From contig NZ_CP046703.1 in NCBI RefSeq assembly GCF_009873495.1, positions 4,320,501 through 4,384,500 on the forward strand: 64,000 bases of DNA. The letters run 5' to 3'. Shown piece by piece: positions 44,754 to 54,330 of this stretch. Source of the stretch: Nostoc sp. ATCC 53789. Lineage in GTDB: Bacteria > Cyanobacteriota > Cyanobacteriia > Cyanobacteriales > Nostocaceae. Each line of letters opens with the position of its first letter. Positions within the stretch are counted from its first letter, which is position 1. Position numbers and translations under genes: made by a program. The notes beneath the pieces are model-generated. The model searched no databases and was not told where the DNA came from. It saw only the letters and a program-made list of their open reading frames with translations.

Positions 44754-46196
44754 ATGCGGATTCTATTTGTTGCAGCAGAAGCAGCACCCATTGCGAAAGT
44801 AGGAGGAATGGGTGATGTTGTTGGGGCATTACCCAAATTTCTGAGAGAAATGGGGCATGATGTGCGGATATTCTTGCCTTACTATGGCTTCCTGCCAGAC
44901 AAAATGGAAATTCCCAAAGAACCCATCTGGCGGGGGTCTGCCATGTTCCAGGAATTTGCTGTTTATGAAAGCGTTCTGCCTGGTACTGATGTTCCCTTGT
45001 ACTTATTTGGACATCCCGTCTTCCTACCTCGCCGCATTTATTCTGGAGATGATGAAGACTGGCGGTTCACTTTCTTTTCCAATGGTGCAGCCGAGTTTGC
45101 CTGGAATTACTGGAAACCAGACATTATCCATTGTCATGACTGGCATACGGGGATGATTCCGGTGTGGATGCACCAAGATCCAGATATCACCACAGTGTTT
45201 ACCATTCATAACCTGGCTTATCAAGGGCCGTGGCGTTGGTATTTAGAAAAAATTACTTGGTGTCCTTGGTATATGCAAGGACACAACACAATGGCAGCAG
45301 CAGTGCAATTTGCCAATAAGGTAAATACAGTTTCGCCTACATACGCCGAGCAAATCAAGACACCTGCTTATGGTGAAACATTAGAAGGTTTGCTGTCTTT
45401 TATTAGCGGTAAGTTATCGGGGATTATCAATGGGATTGATACTGAAGTTTATAATCCCGAAGATGACAAATATATTGCTCAAACCTTCACTACTGAGACT
45501 TTAGATAAACGCAAGGCTAACAAAATTGCTTTGCAAGAAGAAGTAGGATTAGAAGTCAATTCTAAAGCCTTTTTAATTGGGATTGTTACCCGATTAGTAG
45601 AACAAAAAGGCATTGATTTGATCTTGCAAATCCTCGATCGCTTCCTATCTTATACAGATGCACAGTTTGTTTTGTTGGGAACAGGCGATCGCTACTATGA
45701 AACTCAGATGTGGCAATTAGCATCCCGCTTTCCGGGACGCATGGCAACTTACTTACTGTATAACGATGCCCTGTCTCGCCGCATTTATGCTGGTACTGAT
45801 GCCTTCTTGATGCCTAGTCGTTTTGAACCATGCGGTATCAGTCAAATGATGTCTTTGCGTTACGGTTCAGTACCTATTGTTCGCCGCACAGGTGGATTAG
45901 TTGACACCGTAAGCCATCACGACCCCGAAAATGCCGCAGGTACTGGTTATTGCTTTGACCGCTATGAACCGCTAGACCTTTTCACTTGTATGATCCGAGC
46001 TTGGGAAGGCTTCCGTTTCAAACCGCAATGGCAAGAACTACAAAAACGGGGCATGAATGAAGATTTTAGTTGGTATAAATCTGCTAAAGAGTACGTCAAG
46101 TTGTACAGGTCAATTTATGGTTTGCCAGAAGAAGAAGAAAAGACACCAGAACCAGAGTTAGTGTTAAACGAAGCAGTTAAGAGTAGCAAGTCCTAA
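44754..46196 (+). CDS. glgA: glycogen synthase (ADP-glucose type)
   Basis: About 480 residues from ATG 44754. N-terminal [22 protein letters not shown] carries the ADP-glucose-binding KxGG loop. Further motifs are [22 protein letters not shown] and the C-terminal [19 protein letters not shown] with the GT5 catalytic Glu. It extends alpha-1,4-glucan chains for glycogen. The frame begins 13 codons earlier with a weaker start. It is followed by two hairpins that should end transcription. Confidence 0.95.
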   Translation: MRILFVAAEAAPIAKVGGMGDVVGALPKFLREMGHDVRIFLPYYGFLPDKMEIPKEPIWRGSAMFQEFAVYESVLPGTDVPLYLFGHPVFLPRRIYSGDDEDWRFTFFSNGAAEFAWNYWKPDIIHCHDWHTGMIPVWMHQDPDITTVFTIHNLAYQGPWRWYLEKITWCPWYMQGHNTMAAAVQFANKVNTVSPTYAEQIKTPAYGETLEGLLSFISGKLSGIINGIDTEVYNPEDDKYIAQTFTTETLDKRKANKIALQEEVGLEVNSKAFLIGIVTRLVEQKGIDLILQILDRFLSYTDAQFVLLGTGDRYYETQMWQLASRFPGRMATYLLYNDALSRRIYAGTDAFLMPSRFEPCGISQMMSLRYGSVPIVRRTGGLVDTVSHHDPENAAGTGYCFDRYEPLDLFTCMIRAWEGFRFKPQWQELQKRGMNEDFSWYKSAKEYVKLYRSIYGLPEEEEKTPEPELVLNEAVKSSKS

Positions 46197-46223
46197 ATTG
46201 TCAGGACGCACAACTTAAACCTA

Positions 46224-46354
46224 GCGAATGGAATTCGCGGCTACACAGACAAAGCCCACCTCCGTGGGCTAATAGAAAATTAATGATGGGCTTAAGTCTA
46301 TTGTTTTTAACCCGCGTAGGCGGGTTTTGTTTGTGTAGACGCGGTTTCTAACCG
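46224..46354. repeat. foldback repeat with two terminator-like hairpins downstream of glgA
   Basis: The outer arms (CGCGGCTACACAGACAAAG and, complementary, TTTGTTTGTGTAGACGCGG) enclose two tight hairpins: AGCCCAC-4-GTGGGCT (46253-46270) and AACCCGC-4-GCGGGTT followed by T-rich sequence (46309-46330). A degenerate relative of the arms is at 60775-60850. The second hairpin is a good intrinsic terminator for glgA. Confidence 0.65.
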
Positions 46355-46365
46355 CCCTTTTAACT

Positions 46366-46546
46366 CAATACAGTTCAGGTAAGGTTAAAACTCTTTGTCA
46401 CAGTCAATTTTTTTAACGTAGACGTTTCGGCTTGCCGCAGGCTACCACAGAGGCGCAGAGAAGCCAGTGCGTTGGGCGGGTTCCCCGACTTAAAGCAACT
46501 GGCGCGGCACAGAGAGACGGAAAAAATGCTTAATTGAACCGTATTG
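46366..46546. mobile_element. MITE-like element, CAATAC family, copy 2 (10-bp duplication)
   Basis: A 181-bp non-coding unit with ends CAATACAGTTCAGGTAAG and, read inward from the right, CAATACGGTTCAATTAAG. It is flanked by a perfect 10-bp duplication CCTTTTAACT (46356-46365 and 46547-46556). The ends match the element at 21102-21202, but the interiors differ (here cagaggcgcagagaagcc-type sequence). It inserted 20 bp past the cpeY stop. Confidence 0.87.
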
Positions 46547-46575
46547 CCTTTTAACTCCAAACTTCTAACTCCTAA

Positions 46576-47847
46576 CTATTTAGTACTTGTTGCTTTCGCC
46601 CTAATTAACCAATCAGCATCTTTAGTGCAAATTTGCCGACCAGAGGAATCTCCTAAGCGGTCTAGCGCCAATAAACAAGCATATTTCAAATCCCAAATTG
46701 GCGTATTGAGGCAAATTTTGATTTCAGAAATTGCTCGTGAATCACCCAATTCACCAAGAGCGATCGCACACGCCGCACGAGATTTCTGAAACTGAGGTTC
46801 GCGGTTGTGCAGGTTTTCTATTAACAAATCGTAGGCGGGAGCATATTTCAGCCAGCCGAAAAGTTTCATTACATGATAATGAGCGCCATAATCGTTATAT
46901 GCTTTATCCCCATAAGTTGTTAAAAGTGCTTGGGGTGCTTCTTGGGGATAGATATCTAGTAAGGTTTTTGTCGCCAAATAGCAGCGTCCAAAATCGGTTT
47001 CGTAGAGTTCGTTAATGACAAAATCTAATACAGGGGTCGCGTCATACTCATGTACTAAATCAAGGTCGTTAGGATGATCGTAAAGTACTTTTTCTAAGTA
47101 AGGTTGAATTTCTGTAAAGGTAATTTCACCACTGGGAACGCCTGCATCCAAAAGCATTCGCAAACCTCGCAGGCGAAACACCAGAGATACAGGACAACGG
47201 GCAATTTCTGGGATGGCTTTGTAGTAGCGTGCATCAATCAAGTCTTGAATGCAACCCCGCCGTGCATTGACGCTAGAACTTTGCAGCAGCGCCATCACCT
47301 CAGTGATTTGGGAGTAGTCACCGCTAAAACGACAAACTGTAGCGATCGCAGCACTACGCGTAGGTTCATCTTCAGCTTGAGTAAATTTATTTACACGTTC
47401 CAAAGACGGCTGATAGTCAGCATTAGCTAAAGTGTGAATAATAACTCGATAAATTTGACCTGGTTTATCCAGTAGTTGCGCCACTTCTTCAAGAATATCT
47501 GGATCTTTAGTCCCGATTTCCCCGATCGCCCACACGGTATTTTCGACAGTATAAATATCATCATCTTTAAGGCACTGCCGAATTACAGGTAAAGCTGATT
47601 CCGCCTGCAATCGTCCCAAGCTTTCCACAGCCTTGCGTCGAACAATGCGATGGTCTAACTCATCAGGGTTACTAGTTTCAATCGCTCGTACCAAAGCCGC
47701 GATCGACTGTTCAGTGGGATAATTAATCAGATGGGAAACAGCAATATACTTATCAGAAGCGTCTTCGAGTTGTTCTAATGGTGTATCGATAATTGCGATC
47801 GCTTGTTCTTCTGTTAGCCCAAACATTTTAAAAAAACGTTTATCCAT
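46576..47847 (-). CDS. cpeY: phycoerythrobilin lyase subunit CpeY
   Basis: A 423-residue HEAT-repeat protein of the E/F lyase clan (IVRRKAVESLGRL, YTVENTVWAIGEIG, RSAAIATVCRF, RAACAIALGELGDSRA). Length and N-terminus (MDKRFFKMFGLTEEQAIAIIDTPLEQLEDASDKYIA) fit CpeY. CpeY with CpeZ attaches phycoerythrobilin to CpeA-Cys82. In Fremyella cpeY and cpeZ are adjacent; here cpeZ is 6.5 kb away with unrelated genes between. It is transcribed alone on the minus strand. Confidence 0.78.
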   Translation of the reverse strand: MDKRFFKMFGLTEEQAIAIIDTPLEQLEDASDKYIAVSHLINYPTEQSIAALVRAIETSNPDELDHRIVRRKAVESLGRLQAESALPVIRQCLKDDDIYTVENTVWAIGEIGTKDPDILEEVAQLLDKPGQIYRVIIHTLANADYQPSLERVNKFTQAEDEPTRSAAIATVCRFSGDYSQITEVMALLQSSSVNARRGCIQDLIDARYYKAIPEIARCPVSLVFRLRGLRMLLDAGVPSGEITFTEIQPYLEKVLYDHPNDLDLVHEYDATPVLDFVINELYETDFGRCYLATKTLLDIYPQEAPQALLTTYGDKAYNDYGAHYHVMKLFGWLKYAPAYDLLIENLHNREPQFQKSRAACAIALGELGDSRAISEIKICLNTPIWDLKYACLLALDRLGDSSGRQICTKDADWLIRAKATSTK

Positions 47848-48139
47848 TGATCTATAAATGGCTCGTGGATAATTGCTCAGAGTTCATGTTTACTATCGTA
47901 CTAGGGACTGGGGACTGCAAAATTTTTTTATGTAAGCTCTGTTAGATGAACGTTGCTATGTCTAGCGACAAACCGCTTTGCATCTTAGTAGTCATTTTAA
48001 AATGATAAGAGTCCTATAAGACTCATATTTAATTTTTCCCTAGGTACAACAAAAAAAGCTTTCTTTCCTATTGCCTTTTTCCCCCTTGCTATTGCCTTTT
48101 AAGCCAAAGTACATCACAAATAAAAGCGAATGCCTATAT

Positions 48140-48940
48140 ATGAATGATTATTTAGATGACTACGAATTTAATAACCTTGATTTTTACAGAAAAAATCATG
48201 GGTTACAGCTTTATTACAACTGGTCTGGAGAAATATGGTGGCAAGAAACGCCAGACAAGCCAAAAGAAAAATTGTTCTCTATTATTGGGATGAATGCTAC
48301 CAAAGTATTTCTCAAACCCGATCCTGAACATGGCGAGGTTGGGTATCGCATCAATAGAGAGTTGGGTTTATTTTGCGATCCAGATACTCAAGAAATTCTG
48401 CACTTTTGGCAGTCACCAACAGCAAGTCAACCAGTACCAGTAGTTCACATTGCTAACCGCATTGTCCAAGGCTCAGTCAAACCAAAGAAATCTGTTATAC
48501 CCAAAGGCAAGGGATACATTACCTCGGTTATGGAAATTCCTTTAGAATACCCACATCCTTTAGCAGGAGATAGTAAATATTTAGATTATTGCCCTGGAGA
48601 AAAGTTTAAGGGAGTTGAGTACTTTATATCAAATACTTGCCGACCTGATGCAACTGAAGTTCCTCCTGCAAAATGGGCGAGAGACTGTCCTTGGTTGCCC
48701 TGGATGAAATTAGGATATGCTCATCCAGCTAAATTAAGATTTGAAACAACAATATTTAGAGTAGATTCTTTTGAGCAGCTTCATCCTAGGTTGGTCGAGT
48801 TGGTGAGAGAAAAAGTACCAATTTATGAATTCACGCCAACAGAAAGTGACGAACCGAATGTGACGAGCATTCAATACTTTAAGAAAAATTTTGAATCCTA
48901 CTTGCGAGGAGATATTTTCCCACTAGAGGAAACTTTTTAA
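48140..48940 (+). CDS. DUF1838-family protein
   Basis: About 266 residues from ATG 48140; the frame also runs 23 codons upstream, but that part reads like non-coding sequence. The segments YYNWSGEIWWQETPDKPKEKL, GYRINRELGLFCDPDTQEIL and PVVHIANRIVQGSV match DUF1838. It has no signal peptide. The function of DUF1838 is unknown. It stands next to cpeY, divergent; I see no direct link to bilin metabolism. Confidence 0.65.
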   Translation: MNDYLDDYEFNNLDFYRKNHGLQLYYNWSGEIWWQETPDKPKEKLFSIIGMNATKVFLKPDPEHGEVGYRINRELGLFCDPDTQEILHFWQSPTASQPVPVVHIANRIVQGSVKPKKSVIPKGKGYITSVMEIPLEYPHPLAGDSKYLDYCPGEKFKGVEYFISNTCRPDATEVPPAKWARDCPWLPWMKLGYAHPAKLRFETTIFRVDSFEQLHPRLVELVREKVPIYEFTPTESDEPNVTSIQYFKKNFESYLRGDIFPLEETF

Positions 48941-49395
48941 GTGGTTTTTGTACAGTCAGTAGACTCTTATAATTTATCCAAGGCAATCAGCTTTTATACA
49001 TTTCCCAAAAAGCGGTATCATACACCACTATTTTTTGGAGATCGCAAAACTTTTCGGTCTACTGATTGTGCCAGCAGTGTATATTAGGGGTGCAAGTTAG
49101 CGATCACTTGGGATGTGAAAGATTGAACACTGTTTTATCTCCGTGTTAATAAGAGGATTTACTCACCCACAGACGCGGACACGCAAAGAGCAGAAAGGAG
49201 TTAATAATTTTGTTACTTCACCTCATCTATCAACTTGATACCAAATCTATGTGAGACTGCATAAAATAACTCCCAGCACAGAATTTCAAGTGTTTTATTG
49301 TGTGAATTTTCATAGGCAATTTGTATAATTATTTTTGTTCAAGAATATAACATACTGAAACTAAATAGGTTTATATCTTGTTCACCACGACACCC
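48941..49395. other. intergenic region upstream of the double-TIR gene
   Basis: A stretch of 455 bp without a gene. It holds the left 39-bp inverted repeat (49027-49065), a short word ACAGTCAGTAGAC (48952-48964) that repeats the repeat's tip in direct orientation, and an AT-rich 3' part where the TIR gene's promoter should lie. Confidence 0.45.
49027..49065. repeat. left 39-bp inverted repeat flanking the double-TIR gene
   Basis: It begins ACTATTTTTTGGAGATCGC and ends GGTCTACTGA. Its reverse complement occurs at 51948-51986 with only 2 mismatches. The two copies bracket exactly one gene. No clear target duplication is seen outside them. Confidence 0.85.
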
Positions 49396-51933
49396 ATGAT
49401 ATCAAATAAGCCAGTCGAAATTTTTATTTCTTATTCACATAAAGATGAAGGTTTGCGAGATGAATTGGCAGAACATCTGAAGCCTTTGCAGCGGCAAGGG
49501 CTTATTTCGGTTTGGTGTGATCGTGACATTGACATAACAGCCGCACAAGACTGGACAGTACAAAGTGACCAAAATTTGGAACGAGCGCAGATAATTTTAC
49601 TGCTCGTTAGTTCTTCCTATCTAGCGTCAGATTACTGCCATAATGAGATGCTTAGGGCACTGGAGCGCCATGCAGATGGAGAGGCACGCGTAATTCCTTT
49701 GATTCTACGTCCAGTAGATTGGATGATAACCCCATTTAGCAAACTTCAGGTATTACCTAGAAATGCACAACCTTTGACAAGTTGGGCTGATCGTGATAAA
49801 GCGTTCAGCGAAATCGTAGAGGAAATCCGAAGAATTGTTGAAGCTTATTACAGTGATTCTGTTGATTTATCTTCCGACTCCAATAAATTGGGAGGCTTTG
49901 AAAAACCAAAAATCTTCATCTCATTCTCCAATAAAGATGATGATATGTTGTATGAATTGACAGCACATTTGCAAATACTTCAAAGGCAGGGAGAAATCGA
50001 TGTTTGGACAGATAGAATGATTTTACCTGGTGCTGACTGGGCAAATGAAATTGATCAAAACTTTAATATATCTGACATAATTTTGGTTCTTATAAGCTCT
50101 GCATACTTGTCATCAAATTGGACGATAATTGAACTTGAGAAGGCATTGGTGAGGCATAATTCTGGTCAGGTTCGCATAATTCCCATCATCTTAAGCCCAA
50201 CAAACCTACCTCCCGAAAGTCCTTTATATAAGATGCAGTCTTTACCACGCGATGGCAAACCAGTGAGCAGTTGGGTAGATCGCAATGAAGCTTGGATTGA
50301 TGTAATGCGTGGTCTTCAAAATGTGATTCGAAATTTTCATAAGGAGGAGATTGAATCTTCAGATAAACCGTCTCCTAACTTTACTGAAATTGTAGAAAAG
50401 TCAGTTTACCAAATTGGTTATATCTTTCGCACCGCAGGTACACCTGAACTTAACTACGAGGAACCCCAGGAATTCGAAAACTTCAAAGTTGAGTTGCAAA
50501 CTTTAGGAAAAGGACTAGCTGTTGAAGGACCATCTGGAATAGGTAAAACTTCAACAATGCGTAGAGTAATTAGCAGTATTCAACCAGCATTACCCACAAA
50601 ATGGATTTCCTCTATTTCCAATAACTCTCATAAAGAAATAGAGCAGAGCTTGAACCAGGGATTTGATGGCTACTTGATCATAGATGATTTCCATCACCTC
50701 TCGGATGAATACAAAGATCGTGTTGCGAAAGCTATTAAATTCCAATCGGAACAAGATACCCCCAAGTCAAAAATTATAGTTATTGGAATTAATCGAGTTA
50801 GGCATATGTTGATGGAGGGTTTTCCAGAACTGGCTGGGAGGGTTGGAATAATTTCTATGAACAAACAGCCTGATGAAAAAGTTCAGGCAATGATTGAGAA
50901 AGGTGAGCGAGCAGCAAATATTAAATTTCATAACCGTGCACAAATTGTAGAAGCTTCGGATGGAAGTTTTTTTACAGCACAACATCTTTGTCTCTATTTA
51001 GCTACAAAGGCTGGCGTGACTGGTACACAGAAAGAATATAAGATAATTGAGTATGGACCAACTGATGTAATGAGTCAGGTGCTTGACCAGTTTGCGTTCA
51101 AATACCGAAATGAATTGGACATATTGGCAAGTGTGGATGCTAGCAGCCCATTAAAGGGCGCTGGTCTTGTACTTTTATGGCTTCTTCGTCGTGAGGGTGT
51201 TGGCTTCATTTATATGAATGAAGCAAGACATCAATATCCAGAGTTAGGCCAAAGTTTTGATAGATTAGTAAATGGTGAGCTACAAACTTGCTTTGACAAT
51301 AATGTACGTCTAGCTAAACTACTCTTTTATGACGAGAGATCTGGAATGCTAGTTCTTGAAGATCCGCAACTTGTTTTCTATTTAAGGAATATTATCTGGC
51401 GTGAATTTGCCCGTAAAACAGGTCATGAAATCGAGATATCTGAAGATGAAAAGTTAATCTTTAAGAAACTTCCGAGAGTTAAGCATAAGTTAAACAATCA
51501 ATTATTTTTACTTCTAGCTAACATGAAAGAATTTTTGAATAGCTTACCTACCCCTGTTAAGATTTTTGTTGGCTTTGGCTTGATTGGGCTTGTCTTAATT
51601 GGAGTAGTACAATCCGATAAATTACCCTTTCTAGAAGGGAATAACACAGGAACTGAAAACAAACAAAAGGAAATGATTAAGGTACAACTTATCGTACAAA
51701 CAGAAGATAGTGCACCAATATCAGATGTAGAAATTCAATTTATCAGTCAAGGTGCTCCGTCAACAGCATTTACAAAAAGTAATGGTTATGCTCAGATTGA
51801 AATCCCTTCTAGAGATGATGTTGATATTGTATTAAGCAAAAAAGGGTACGAAGTGCTAACAGAGACAATAAATATTTCTACTGACCCAAATAGGACCAAG
51901 AGCTTTCGGCTAAAGAAAAAGAAATTGAATTAA
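49396..51933 (+). CDS. double-TIR STAND-like ATPase with membrane helix
   Basis: About 845 residues from ATG 49396; a TTG frame starts 6 codons earlier. Two tandem TIR domains open the protein: VEIFISYSHKDEG...SSSYLASDYCHNEM, then KIFISFSNKDDD...SSAYLSSNWTIIELEKA. Each keeps a Glu at the place of the NADase catalytic residue. An AAA/STAND-type ATPase follows, with P-loop EGPSGIGKTSTMR (near 378-390), Walker B GYLIIDDFHHL and sensor-like IIVIGINR. Then come a helical region, one membrane helix (KIFVGFGLIGLVLIGVV) and a C-terminal beta domain like a carboxypeptidase-regulatory fold. TIR-STAND proteins often act in antiphage defence by degrading NAD+. The double TIR plus membrane and beta domain is unusual. 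Confidence 0.85.
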   Translation: MISNKPVEIFISYSHKDEGLRDELAEHLKPLQRQGLISVWCDRDIDITAAQDWTVQSDQNLERAQIILLLVSSSYLASDYCHNEMLRALERHADGEARVIPLILRPVDWMITPFSKLQVLPRNAQPLTSWADRDKAFSEIVEEIRRIVEAYYSDSVDLSSDSNKLGGFEKPKIFISFSNKDDDMLYELTAHLQILQRQGEIDVWTDRMILPGADWANEIDQNFNISDIILVLISSAYLSSNWTIIELEKALVRHNSGQVRIIPIILSPTNLPPESPLYKMQSLPRDGKPVSSWVDRNEAWIDVMRGLQNVIRNFHKEEIESSDKPSPNFTEIVEKSVYQIGYIFRTAGTPELNYEEPQEFENFKVELQTLGKGLAVEGPSGIGKTSTMRRVISSIQPALPTKWISSISNNSHKEIEQSLNQGFDGYLIIDDFHHLSDEYKDRVAKAIKFQSEQDTPKSKIIVIGINRVRHMLMEGFPELAGRVGIISMNKQPDEKVQAMIEKGERAANIKFHNRAQIVEASDGSFFTAQHLCLYLATKAGVTGTQKEYKIIEYGPTDVMSQVLDQFAFKYRNELDILASVDASSPLKGAGLVLLWLLRREGVGFIYMNEARHQYPELGQSFDRLVNGELQTCFDNNVRLAKLLFYDERSGMLVLEDPQLVFYLRNIIWREFARKTGHEIEISEDEKLIFKKLPRVKHKLNNQLFLLLANMKEFLNSLPTPVKIFVGFGLIGLVLIGVVQSDKLPFLEGNNTGTENKQKEMIKVQLIVQTEDSAPISDVEIQFISQGAPSTAFTKSNGYAQIEIPSRDDVDIVLSKKGYEVLTETINISTDPNRTKSFRLKKKKLN

Positions 51934-52293
51934 GTATTTATATACATTCAGTAGACCGAAAATTTTTGCGATCGCCAAAAAATAGTAATTACAACGATCT
52001 AAGCCTACGCACTTCAACATAAAAAAGCCTAGAAGACTTACCCTAAGTAAGATTAAAGGCTGTAGCTGGGTGTGACTTTTGAAGATTTATATCAAAAAGC
52101 TTTACCAGTGGTAACGCTATCTGAGAAGATCGGAATATATGCGTTTGTCAGCGACTTGTTAGTTACCTCTTGCCAATAGTTCAATTTTATGAATTTGCTA
52201 AGTGCCGCTCTTTAGCGAGTAACCACATACAAACGATAGTCGAACACTGACTACACATCATTCATATAAACACGCATTTAGGAAACAAAAGTT
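51934..52293. other. intergenic region after the double-TIR gene
   Basis: No gene is seen. It begins with the right inverted repeat, then a hairpin-prone stretch near 52024-52062 (AAAAGCCT...AGGCT), and ends with the promoter region of the small coiled-coil gene. Confidence 0.4.
51948..51986. repeat. right 39-bp inverted repeat flanking the double-TIR gene
   Basis: Begins TCAGTAGACCGAAAA, contains the HIP1 octamer GCGATCGC and ends CCAAAAAATAGT. It matches the reverse complement of 49027-49065 at 37 of 39 positions and starts 15 bases past the TIR stop codon. Confidence 0.85.
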
Positions 52294-52533
52294 ATGGATG
52301 AAAATTCAGAATTCACAACAACCGATAACATAACTCCTCAAGATGTCGCCGAAGTGATTGCAGAACTTGAGCTATATCGGGAACGTCTAGTTCAAGAAAC
52401 TACAGAAACAGCAAAACGGGCGAAATTGATGAGGGTAAATGTTATGGCACAACTGGAGCCTGAACTTGCCAAAATTGATTCTGCCCTCCAAGAACTACGT
52501 AATCAGCAAGCTGCTCTGAGCGTCAATAACTAG
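52294..52533 (+). CDS. small coiled-coil protein, function unknown
   Basis: A 79-residue soluble protein with one long charged helix (DVAEVIAELELYRERLVQETTETAKRAK...). I do not recognise a family. It lies 32 bp upstream of the CpeF-like gene in the same direction, so they are probably co-transcribed and the small protein may assist bilin lyase work; that is only a neighbourhood inference. Confidence 0.6.
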   Translation: MDENSEFTTTDNITPQDVAEVIAELELYRERLVQETTETAKRAKLMRVNVMAQLEPELAKIDSALQELRNQQAALSVNN

Positions 52534-52565
52534 TAATCATCTTGATAATTTAGCTATAAGTCATA

Positions 52566-53471
52566 ATGCTCGACTCCAAAACTCAATCCGGGGAAGATTC
52601 GTTACATCTTTCCCAGGCAGAAACCGATGCTTTACTTGCAACAGTGAATGAGCAATTAGGCTTAAAATCCTTCAACTCTGACGATCAAGAGCTACTCAAG
52701 CAGATGATTGAGAGTATGGGAGACTCACGGGGGATGGTTAGGTTGAGTTTTGCAGAGGCGCTGGGTAAAGTCGGTAAACCAGCGACCCCTTTATTAATGG
52801 AAGCTGTGGCAAATCACCCCAACCCAGTTGTACGCAGAGCCAGCGCCAAAACCCTGACACTGATTGCCGATCCGATCGCAGTTCCCACCTTGGTTAATGC
52901 CCTCCTAAATGATGAAGATACAGTGGTCAAAACCTCGGCGGTGGGGGGACTTGCCAAAATCGGTGAGGCAGCTGTGCCAGCATTGCTGAAAATCTTAGCG
53001 TCAACTGAGTATCCAGAAAGTGCTAAAGGACATGCTGTGTGGGCGCTGGGATTTATTGGAGCAGAAGCGAAGGAGCATTTATATCGAGAAATTAACTCAG
53101 ACTCGGCTGATGTTCGCGCTGCGGTGGTGGGTGCGATCGCTAAAATTGCTGAAGAAGGTACTGAAGAAGGAGCATTTCACATTCTAGTGAACGCTCTCAC
53201 TGATTCATCTCTAATGGTGCGTTGTGAAGCAGCATCTGCTTTGGGCAGTCTGGCTTATCAACCCGCGATTCCTAATCTAGTTGAGTTACTGCATCATCCC
53301 GATTGGGAAACCCGAAAAGCGGCGGCTCTAGCATTAATGAAAATTGGCGATCGCACTGCCTTAGAACCTCTACAAGCCGCATTAACCCAAGAACAGGAAG
53401 CAGGAGTTCAGGCGGTGATCAAGTTGGCGATTTCTCAAATTGAGAGACAGTTAGAGGAAGATTCTTGGTAA
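52566..53471 (+). CDS. cpeF: HEAT-repeat bilin lyase of E/F type, CpeF-like
   Basis: A 301-residue all-helical protein. After a 60-residue N-terminus there are about seven HEAT units (MVRLSFAEALGKVGKPATPLL, VVRRASAKTLTLIADPIAV, VKTSAVGGLAKIGEAAVPAL, RCEAASALGSLAYQPAIP). Clan and length fit CpeF/MpeV-type lyases, which attach the doubly linked phycoerythrobilin to CpeB, and cpeZ, cpeA and cpeB lie within 3 kb. A CpcE-like or generic HEAT role cannot be excluded from sequence alone. Confidence 0.55.
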   Translation: MLDSKTQSGEDSLHLSQAETDALLATVNEQLGLKSFNSDDQELLKQMIESMGDSRGMVRLSFAEALGKVGKPATPLLMEAVANHPNPVVRRASAKTLTLIADPIAVPTLVNALLNDEDTVVKTSAVGGLAKIGEAAVPALLKILASTEYPESAKGHAVWALGFIGAEAKEHLYREINSDSADVRAAVVGAIAKIAEEGTEEGAFHILVNALTDSSLMVRCEAASALGSLAYQPAIPNLVELLHHPDWETRKAAALALMKIGDRTALEPLQAALTQEQEAGVQAVIKLAISQIERQLEEDSW

Positions 53472-53579
53472 TAGGGCATGTATGTTCACATCTTGACATT
53501 TTCCTCTCTTTTTGAGAGTATTTAATTGACAATTAGTTTTTTGTTGATTAATAAATATAGACAAAAAACCTAAAGACAA

Positions 53580-53879
53580 ATGCATCTGATTGCGATTCGT
53601 AACCTCCGCATTGATGCTGCCCAGTACCCAGATGTCAAAAAGCAAATTGACGACTGGTACGCAACCGTCAAAAAAGTGGAATGGCGGAACTTGGAGGACG
53701 TTCGCCAGATTTATCGGGATGCGGAAGCGGTTGGAAATTTTACTGTATTTAATATCAAAGGGAATGACTATCGCCTGATTGTCGGTATTGATTACGAAAA
53801 CCAAACGGTTTATTACAAATACTTTCTAACTCACGCTGAATACGACAAAGGTAAATGGAAAAATGACCCTTACTTTTGA
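53580..53879 (+). CDS. higB: HigB-type mRNA interferase toxin
   Basis: A 99-residue RelE-superfamily toxin of the HigB kind: IAIRNLRIDAAQYPDVKKQIDDWY, then WRNLEDVRQIYRDAEAVGN, VFNIKGNDYRLIVGIDYE and YYKYFLTHAEYDK with basic and aromatic residues of the active face. It would cleave mRNA on ribosomes. The toxin is first and overlaps the antitoxin gene by 17 bp, the usual HigBA order. Confidence 0.88.
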   Translation: MHLIAIRNLRIDAAQYPDVKKQIDDWYATVKKVEWRNLEDVRQIYRDAEAVGNFTVFNIKGNDYRLIVGIDYENQTVYYKYFLTHAEYDKGKWKNDPYF

Positions 53880-54261
53880 CCAAGCTGCTTATAGTATTCT
53901 GCTATCTGAAGTTGCTCCCAAGGTGATTGAGACAGAAGAAGAGTATGATCGCGCCCTAGCTGTGGCAGAGCGCCTAACATTTTGCAAGAATCGGACTCCA
54001 GAAGAACAAGCTCTGCATAAGCTGATAGTAACGCTGATTGAAGTGTATGAGGCACAGAACTATCCAATGGATGAATCTGCACCGCATGAAGTTCTCCAAC
54101 ACATTATGGAAGCTAGTGATACTCGTCAAGCTGACTTAGTGGGCATCATCGGATCGAGTGGCGTTGTGTCTGAGGTTGTGAACGGTAAGCGGTCGATTAG
54201 TAAGGCACAAGCTAAGGCACTTGCAGATTACTTCAAGGTGACACCCAGTTTGTTCATCTAG
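53863..54261 (+). CDS. higA: HigA-type antitoxin
   Basis: A 132-residue antitoxin. Its N-terminal helical part (EEYDRALAVAERLTFCKNRTPEEQALHKLIVTLIE) probably wraps the toxin. The C-terminal XRE helix-turn-helix (RQADLVGIIGSSGVVSEVVNGKRSISKAQAKALADYF) should repress the operon promoter. Its start lies within the 3' end of higB (ATGACCCTTAC at 53863), allowing coupled translation. The pair sits between the CpeF-like gene and cpeZ. Confidence 0.88.
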   Translation: MTLTFDQAAYSILLSEVAPKVIETEEEYDRALAVAERLTFCKNRTPEEQALHKLIVTLIEVYEAQNYPMDESAPHEVLQHIMEASDTRQADLVGIIGSSGVVSEVVNGKRSISKAQAKALADYFKVTPSLFI

Positions 54262-54298
54262 TGTATCCGCTCTATTAGAATTGATAAAAGTAGTTGTA

Positions 54299-54330
54299 TA
54301 AAAGAGGATAGCGATCGCTATCCTCTTTTA
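54299..54330. terminator. perfect 32-nt bidirectional terminator with HIP1 core
   Basis: A perfect palindrome, TAAAAGAGGATAGCGA followed by its complement, centred on GCGATCGC. A- and T-runs at its edges suit termination both ways. It separates convergent higA (ends 54261) and cpeZ; the cpeZ stop codon (54318-54320) is inside it. Confidence 0.8.
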
